Assembly: GCA_050010815.1 (NCBI GenBank)
Contig: JBEKKH010000103.1
Coordinates: forward strand, 1-16,433
DNA length: 16,433 bases
Source of the DNA: Palsa-504 sp050010815
Lineage (GTDB): Bacteria; Actinomycetota; Actinomycetes; Streptosporangiales; Streptosporangiaceae
Direction of reading: 5' to 3'
The notes under the pieces were generated by a model that had not been told where the DNA came from, did no database searches, and saw only the letters and a program-made list of their open reading frames with translations. Shown one piece after another: positions 13,555 through 16,433 of this stretch. The position numbers were made by a program, and so were the translations under genes. Within the stretch, counting starts at the first letter, position 1. Every line of letters begins with the position of its first letter.

Positions 13555-13626
13555 GGTGGATCCGGGCTTGGCGGTGGATCGGGTGTACTGGGATACACCG
13601 GATCCACCATGGAGCCCGGATCCACC
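13555..13626. repeat. Nested 72-bp inverted repeat (large hairpin / four-site array)
   Basis: Outer arms GGTGGATCCGGGCT (13555-13568) and AGCCCGGATCCACC (13613-13626) are perfect 14-bp complements. Inner arms GGTGGATCGGGTGTA (13573-13587) and TACACCGGATCCACC (13594-13608) match at 14 of 15. A 4x4 internal loop separates them and the terminal loop is 6 nt. The element contains GGTGGATC four times, two per strand, with an 18-bp period on each side. It lies 90 bp past the stop of the repeat-containing gene (minus strand) and 174 bp upstream of the ArsR-like start. It could be a factor-assisted terminator for the gene at 13716-14660, a protein-binding array or a short mobile repeat; there is no T-tract. 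Confidence 0.8.
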
Positions 13627-13715
13627 ACAATCTCCGGGCCGCTCCGCTGCACTACAGCAACGCACGCACCGCCCCGTCATGCCAGCATCAGGAAAGCCAG
13701 CGCGCTTACCGGGCG

Positions 13716-14660
13716 CTAGGCGGCCGGGCTGGTGCTTCCTGCGCCCGGAGCCTGCTGACGGGTGAAGGCCTGCTGTGCGAGCGGGTGATCCGGGCCCAGG
13801 ATGAGCGGGGCGTTAGCGCTCTCTGCCGCCTGCTTTTGCTGCGCCAACTGGGAACCCGGCGTGGCGTACAGGACATGGATGGACGCATTCCCGCTGCCGC
13901 GAGGGGCTACCGGGGCCACCGCGGCCGGGTTGCCCTGTCCGTCCGTGACCCACAGCTGGAAGTCGTCATACTTGAAGAGCTGGATATCGACAATCGGCGT
14001 GGGATAGTGATGGACCCCGCCAGGTTCCTGCCCCGCGCTCGGACTCGGGCTGGGCGCACTGCCGTTGGCCGGCGTAGCGGTCCCGTCGGATGCCGTGCTG
14101 GTCCCGTCGGATGGCGTGCTGGTCCCGTCGGATGGCGTGCTGGTCCCGTCGGATGGCGTGCTGTTGCCGTCCGATACCGTACTGGAGACGCCGGGCAGCG
14201 TGCCGGTGTGGAAGCTGGGCTGCAGCGGGACGCCGGCGTTGAAGATCGAGTCGGTCCAGCTAGCCACCCCCGCCGCGTCCTGGATGGGCGTATCCAGCAG
14301 GCCATTGGGATCGAGCTGCTGCTTAATCTCCGGCGCGAGAAGGTCATAAAGCCGCTTGGCGTTCTGGCGCAGGAGATCGACTTTTGCCGGATCCGCGCAA
14401 AATTGGGCTGACCATTCAATTCCGGCGAGATTGCGGACCAGGAACCATCCCTGAGCGTCTTTCAGCCACAGCGCACCGCCGTGATGATCCTGGTAAGGAG
14501 CCTCCCCGTAGATCAGGCCCGGTGCCTGCGCGGCGATCTCAATCATTTGCTTACGCGCCGCCGCGTACTCCGGGGAATCCGCGCGCTGTGGATGGTCAGG
14601 AACGTTGACCTTCCATGGATGCGTCTCACCCTCGGTGTGAACGGGCTCGGTGCTGCTCAT
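13716..14660 (-). CDS. Protein of unknown function with a PSDGTST-repeat linker
   Basis: 314 aa, no signal peptide or membrane segment. The N-terminal part (about 12-150) is well ordered and carries conspicuous conserved-looking stretches: HPWKVNVPDHP, DHHGGALWLKDAQGWFLVRN (58-77) and GIEWSAQFCADPAKVDLLRQNAKRLY. It reminds me of a Streptomyces family of unknown function (possibly DUF6424), from memory only. A Ser/Thr/Pro/Gly linker (157-215) contains about five copies of a 7-residue repeat, then a second segment (217-275) with HHYPTPIVDIQLFKYDDFQLWV. Translation starts at the ATG 7 nt after GGGAGGGG. It follows the anchored-protein gene by 71 nt on the same strand, so it may belong with that gene and the divergent sortase. 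Function unknown. Confidence 0.82.
   Translation of the reverse strand: MSSTEPVHTEGETHPWKVNVPDHPQRADSPEYAAARKQMIEIAAQAPGLIYGEAPYQDHHGGALWLKDAQGWFLVRNLAGIEWSAQFCADPAKVDLLRQNAKRLYDLLAPEIKQQLDPNGLLDTPIQDAAGVASWTDSIFNAGVPLQPSFHTGTLPGVSSTVSDGNSTPSDGTSTPSDGTSTPSDGTSTASDGTATPANGSAPSPSPSAGQEPGGVHHYPTPIVDIQLFKYDDFQLWVTDGQGNPAAVAPVAPRGSGNASIHVLYATPGSQLAQQKQAAESANAPLILGPDHPLAQQAFTRQQAPGAGSTSPAA
14080..14184. repeat. In-frame 21-bp minisatellite
   Basis: Three identical 21-bp units (14101-14121, 14122-14142, 14143-14163) are preceded by a unit differing at one base (14080-14100) and followed by a decayed one (14164-14184). Each unit codes for the seven residues PSDGTST on the minus strand, so gain or loss of units keeps the frame. 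Confidence 0.9.
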
Positions 14661-14731
14661 CGACTTTCCCCTCCCGGAGCGGATCAGGACACCACCGGAG
14701 AATCCGGCCGGCTGTCCAGGCAGGTCACAGG

Positions 14732-15217
14732 CTAACTGCGGCCCTTGGTGAGCTTTCTGCGGTAGGCGATGCTCCCGACGCCGGCCACGATCGCCGCACC
14801 GCCGAGCCCGAAGAGCAGCACGTCCTGGACGCCGGCCGCACCGCCGCCGCCGGTGGGCGGGGCGGCCGTGGGGTAAGAGGTGGCCGCTCGGGTGGGCGAC
14901 GCGGATGCCGTCACCGTGGGAGACACCGTCGCCGTGGCAGAGTCCGTGGGCAAAGCCGTGGCCCTCGCCGATGAAGTGGCGGACGGGCTAGTGCCCGCGG
15001 TGGGCGTGGCGCCGCTGCTGGCGGTGGCGCCGCTGCTGGCGGTGGCGCTGGAGCTCGCCGATCCGGTGGCCGGAGACGTGAAGATGGCCGGCGCCGACGA
15101 GGACGGCGAATTCGAGCAGGCCGAGAGCGCGATGGAGGCGAGCACGGCCAAAGCCCCGCAGACGGCGGCCAGCCTCGTGCTCAGCACCGCCCCGGCGATG
15201 GTAGTGCGCACCTTCAT
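14732..15217 (-). CDS. Small surface protein: lipobox signal, Ser/Thr/Ala-rich stalk, C-terminal sorting-like anchor
   Basis: 161 aa. The ATG at 15217 has AGGAGG 4 nt upstream; an in-frame extension upstream lacks a ribosome site. N-terminal signal peptide MKVRTTIAGAV...LASIALSAC with a lipobox-like LSAC (C34), so it may be lipidated. Residues 35-120 are a low-complexity Ser/Ala/Thr/Pro stalk with a doubled SSGATA unit. The C-terminus has APPTGGGG, a hydrophobic helix VLLFGLGGAAIVAGVGSIAY and the basic tail RRKLTKGRS, the three-part layout of a sortase substrate (LPxTG-like, but not canonical). The divergent sortase next door supports this. It is unclear whether the Cys is lipidated, the C-terminus is sorted, or both. 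The next gene downstream (71 nt) is probably co-transcribed. Confidence 0.82.
   Translation of the reverse strand: MKVRTTIAGAVLSTRLAAVCGALAVLASIALSACSNSPSSSAPAIFTSPATGSASSSATASSGATASSGATPTAGTSPSATSSARATALPTDSATATVSPTVTASASPTRAATSYPTAAPPTGGGGAAGVQDVLLFGLGGAAIVAGVGSIAYRRKLTKGRS
15008..15048. repeat. 18-bp tandem duplication in the stalk coding region
   Basis: Two perfect copies of GGCGCCGCTGCTGGCGGT (15008-15025 and 15026-15043), continuing 5 bp into a third. They encode the repeated SSGATA hexapeptide of the surface-protein stalk, and are in frame. Confidence 0.75.
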
Positions 15218-15275
15218 GGAACCTCCTCGTGGGCCCGGCAGGTGGCGACCCTGTTCCGGATCCGGCGTCAGAAGC

Positions 15276-15300
15276 GTTTCCGGATCCCGCCCTCGGAAAC
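15276..15300. promoter_or_regulatory. Inverted repeat in the divergent region between the surface-protein and sortase genes
   Basis: GTTTCCG (15276-15282) and CGGAAAC (15294-15300) are perfect 7-bp complements with an 11-bp spacer. A related TTCCGGATCC occurs just upstream (15254-15263) and again within the repeat (15279-15288). The 253-bp gap 15218-15470 must hold promoters for both directions, so this is a candidate binding site, but no clear -35/-10 pair is evident; an AT-rich patch near 15418-15428 is the likeliest sortase promoter position. Confidence 0.4.
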
Positions 15301-15470
15301 CGCCGGCGGAAGGAAACATATCGCAGGCCCGGAGCAGGGCCGCGCCACCCGAAGGCGAGTCGAGAAACGCTCGCGTCCCACAAAGGAACGGCCGACGGGC
15401 AATGGCGTGTCCGGCATTGAAATATTAGGCTACGCGAGTAGGGCATCCGGAGAAGAAGGGGGATGGCGCA

Positions 15471-16205
15471 TTGCGGGACGCGCGATGGCGGCGTATCGCC
15501 GGGTTTCGCGTGGTCGTTGCCTGGCCGCAGAGCGGGTACGCTCCCCCGCCCACGACATCGCCGAGCCTTCGCGCCCGCCTGGCCGGGATGGCCGGCGTGC
15601 TGCTCATCTTGGGCGGGGTCGCCACGGTGGGCGTCGCGATCGGTGCCCAGGTTCACGCACCGCAGCCGTCCGGCGCGGCGGCGGGCGCGATCGGGTCATC
15701 GGCGAGGCTGTCGCTGCGGCACTCAATGCCCGTGTCCGTCGACATCCCCGCGATCGGCGTGAACTCCAAGCTGCTGCACCTCGGGGTCAATGCCGATGGG
15801 ACGATTCAGGTCCCCTCGCTTGTGACAAGTTCCGATGAGGCCGCCTGGTACAAGTACTCGGCGACGCCCGGCCAGGTCGGGGCGTCAGTCATAGAAGGTC
15901 ACGTTGACAGTTACCAGGGACCCGCGGTCTTCTTCCGGCTGGGCGCCCTGCGTCCCGGGGATACGGTGGACGTGCAGCTCGCCGACGGGATCACGGCCAT
16001 ATTCCGCGTCACCGGCGTGCGTCAGTACCTGAAATCCAGGTTCCCGGCGAAGACGATTTACGGCGCGACCACATACGCCGCCCTCCGCCTGATCACGTGC
16101 GGCGGCGCCTTCGACTACGCCACCGGCCACTACCTGAGCTCTACGGTCGTCTTCGCATCACTCGTCTCATCACGGCCGACCCCCCGTCAGCCCGCGGCGA
16201 CGTAG
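15471..16205 (+). CDS. Class F-like sortase (transpeptidase)
   Basis: Membrane-anchored cysteine transpeptidase of 244 aa that would cut a sorting signal and join the protein to a cell-wall or other amine acceptor. Seen: one N-terminal membrane anchor (about 38-60), then the sortase fold from SVDIPAIGV (89-97), catalytic histidine in IEGHVDSYQGPAVFF (H144) and catalytic cysteine in LITCGG (C210), followed by FDYATGHY and TVVFA. The order and LITCGG context fit the actinobacterial class F group. The usual DN before VVFA is replaced by SS, and the catalytic Arg is not obvious at the expected position. The TTG start is chosen because AGGGGG lies 8 nt upstream; GTG at 15510 is an alternative. It is divergent from a gene with a sorting-like C-terminus, its probable substrate. 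Confidence 0.88.
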   Translation: MRDARWRRIAGFRVVVAWPQSGYAPPPTTSPSLRARLAGMAGVLLILGGVATVGVAIGAQVHAPQPSGAAAGAIGSSARLSLRHSMPVSVDIPAIGVNSKLLHLGVNADGTIQVPSLVTSSDEAAWYKYSATPGQVGASVIEGHVDSYQGPAVFFRLGALRPGDTVDVQLADGITAIFRVTGVRQYLKSRFPAKTIYGATTYAALRLITCGGAFDYATGHYLSSTVVFASLVSSRPTPRQPAAT

Positions 16206-16433
16206 CTGGCCTGGCCGAGCCGGCGCCCCCGTCACGCAGACCGGTGGCCTGACCGCCCGCCACTGCAGGCCGGTGGCGATCGATTCCACCGCGCGCACCG
16301 CGCCGCCGGTGTCCATGCCGCCGTGCACGTACAGGCCGTAGGGACGCCGCCGCGTCGCCTCCAGGCACGGATAGTAAATGCCATCGAAGAAGTGCTTGAG
16401 CGCGCCAGACATATAGCCAATATTGGCGGGCGT
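16170..16433 (-). CDS. Flavodoxin-family NAD(P)H-dependent oxidoreductase, C-terminal part (5' end missing)
   Basis: 87 residues of a frame that enters from beyond base 16433. It begins TPANIGYMSGALKHFFDG, then YYPCLEATRRRPYGLYVHGGMDT and VESIATGLQWR, recognisable as the FMN-binding region and C-terminal half of small flavodoxin-like reductases. The expected end (a Leu-Gly-...-Ala-Ala-Gly helix) is not in this frame: after VCVTG it becomes PARPGQLRRRGLTGGRP. Removing one G from the run of five (plus-strand C's at 16226-16230) would give VTGRRLGQASYVAAG and a stop at 16187-16189, which looks more natural. It is convergent with the sortase gene and overlaps it by 36 bp as drawn. Confidence 0.75.
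   Translation of the reverse strand, partial: TPANIGYMSGALKHFFDGIYYPCLEATRRRPYGLYVHGGMDTGGAVRAVESIATGLQWRAVRPPVCVTGAPARPGQLRRRGLTGGRP

Noticed and set aside
13555..13626. Classical intrinsic terminator
   Set aside because: The stem is long and stable but neither side has a T-tract, and the two-level repeat structure is more elaborate than a terminator needs; recorded as a repeat instead.
14080..14184. CRISPR-like array
   Set aside because: Repeats are contiguous 21-bp units without spacers and are in frame in a coding region; they are a minisatellite.

Overview
The window reads as chromosome of a high-G+C actinomycete. Codon third positions are almost all G or C, GTG/TTG starts are common, several promoters look leaderless (TANNNT boxes 6-8 nt before a start codon), and the families (MsiK/UgpC-type ABC ATPase, MocR, LacI, GNAT fusions, class F-like sortase, UBP-type zinc finger, ArsR-like winged helix) are typical of Streptomyces and related lineages. 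I see no rRNA, tRNA, insertion sequence, phage gene or CRISPR array. The first and last genes run off the window.

Layout. (1) 1-2723: end of an alpha-glucoside uptake and use operon, an ABC-transporter ATPase followed 2 nt later by a GH13 alpha-glucosidase. (2) 2845-4270: a KamA-family radical SAM protein (lysine 2,3-aminomutase-like) whose Shine-Dalgarno sequence can be buried in a 12-bp RNA hairpin. (3) 4263-7894: a transsulfuration-family PLP enzyme translationally coupled to a double-GNAT protein, both facing a MocR regulator across a very compact divergent promoter where both transcripts may be leaderless. (4) 7907-10359: a UBP-type zinc-finger protein and an acyl-CoA desaturase in one unit, divergent from a LysR regulator. 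(5) 10475-12197: a catechol-type O-methyltransferase and a LacI regulator, convergent with a 44-bp coding overlap. (6) 12319-13443: an ArsR-like regulator with a cluster of palindromic operators over its own promoter, and a second operator/promoter before a small 84-aa gene. (7) 13555-13626: a striking nested 72-bp inverted repeat. (8) 13716-16205: a cell-surface module made of a small protein with both a lipobox and a C-terminal sorting-signal-like tail, a downstream repeat-containing protein of unknown function, and a divergent sortase. (9) 16170-16433: the 3' part of a flavodoxin-family NAD(P)H oxidoreductase.

How the genes work together. Regions 1, 3, 4 and 8 look like functional units because of overlaps, short gaps or shared divergent promoters. 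The MocR very likely controls the PLP-enzyme/GNAT operon. The sortase probably processes the neighbouring anchored protein. A link between the KamA-like protein and the acetyltransferase (beta-lysine acetylation) is attractive but is only an inference, since the two genes are convergent. The least explained elements are the nested inverted repeat, the KamA leader hairpin, the two operator clusters around the ArsR-like gene, and the doubly anchored surface protein beside a sortase.
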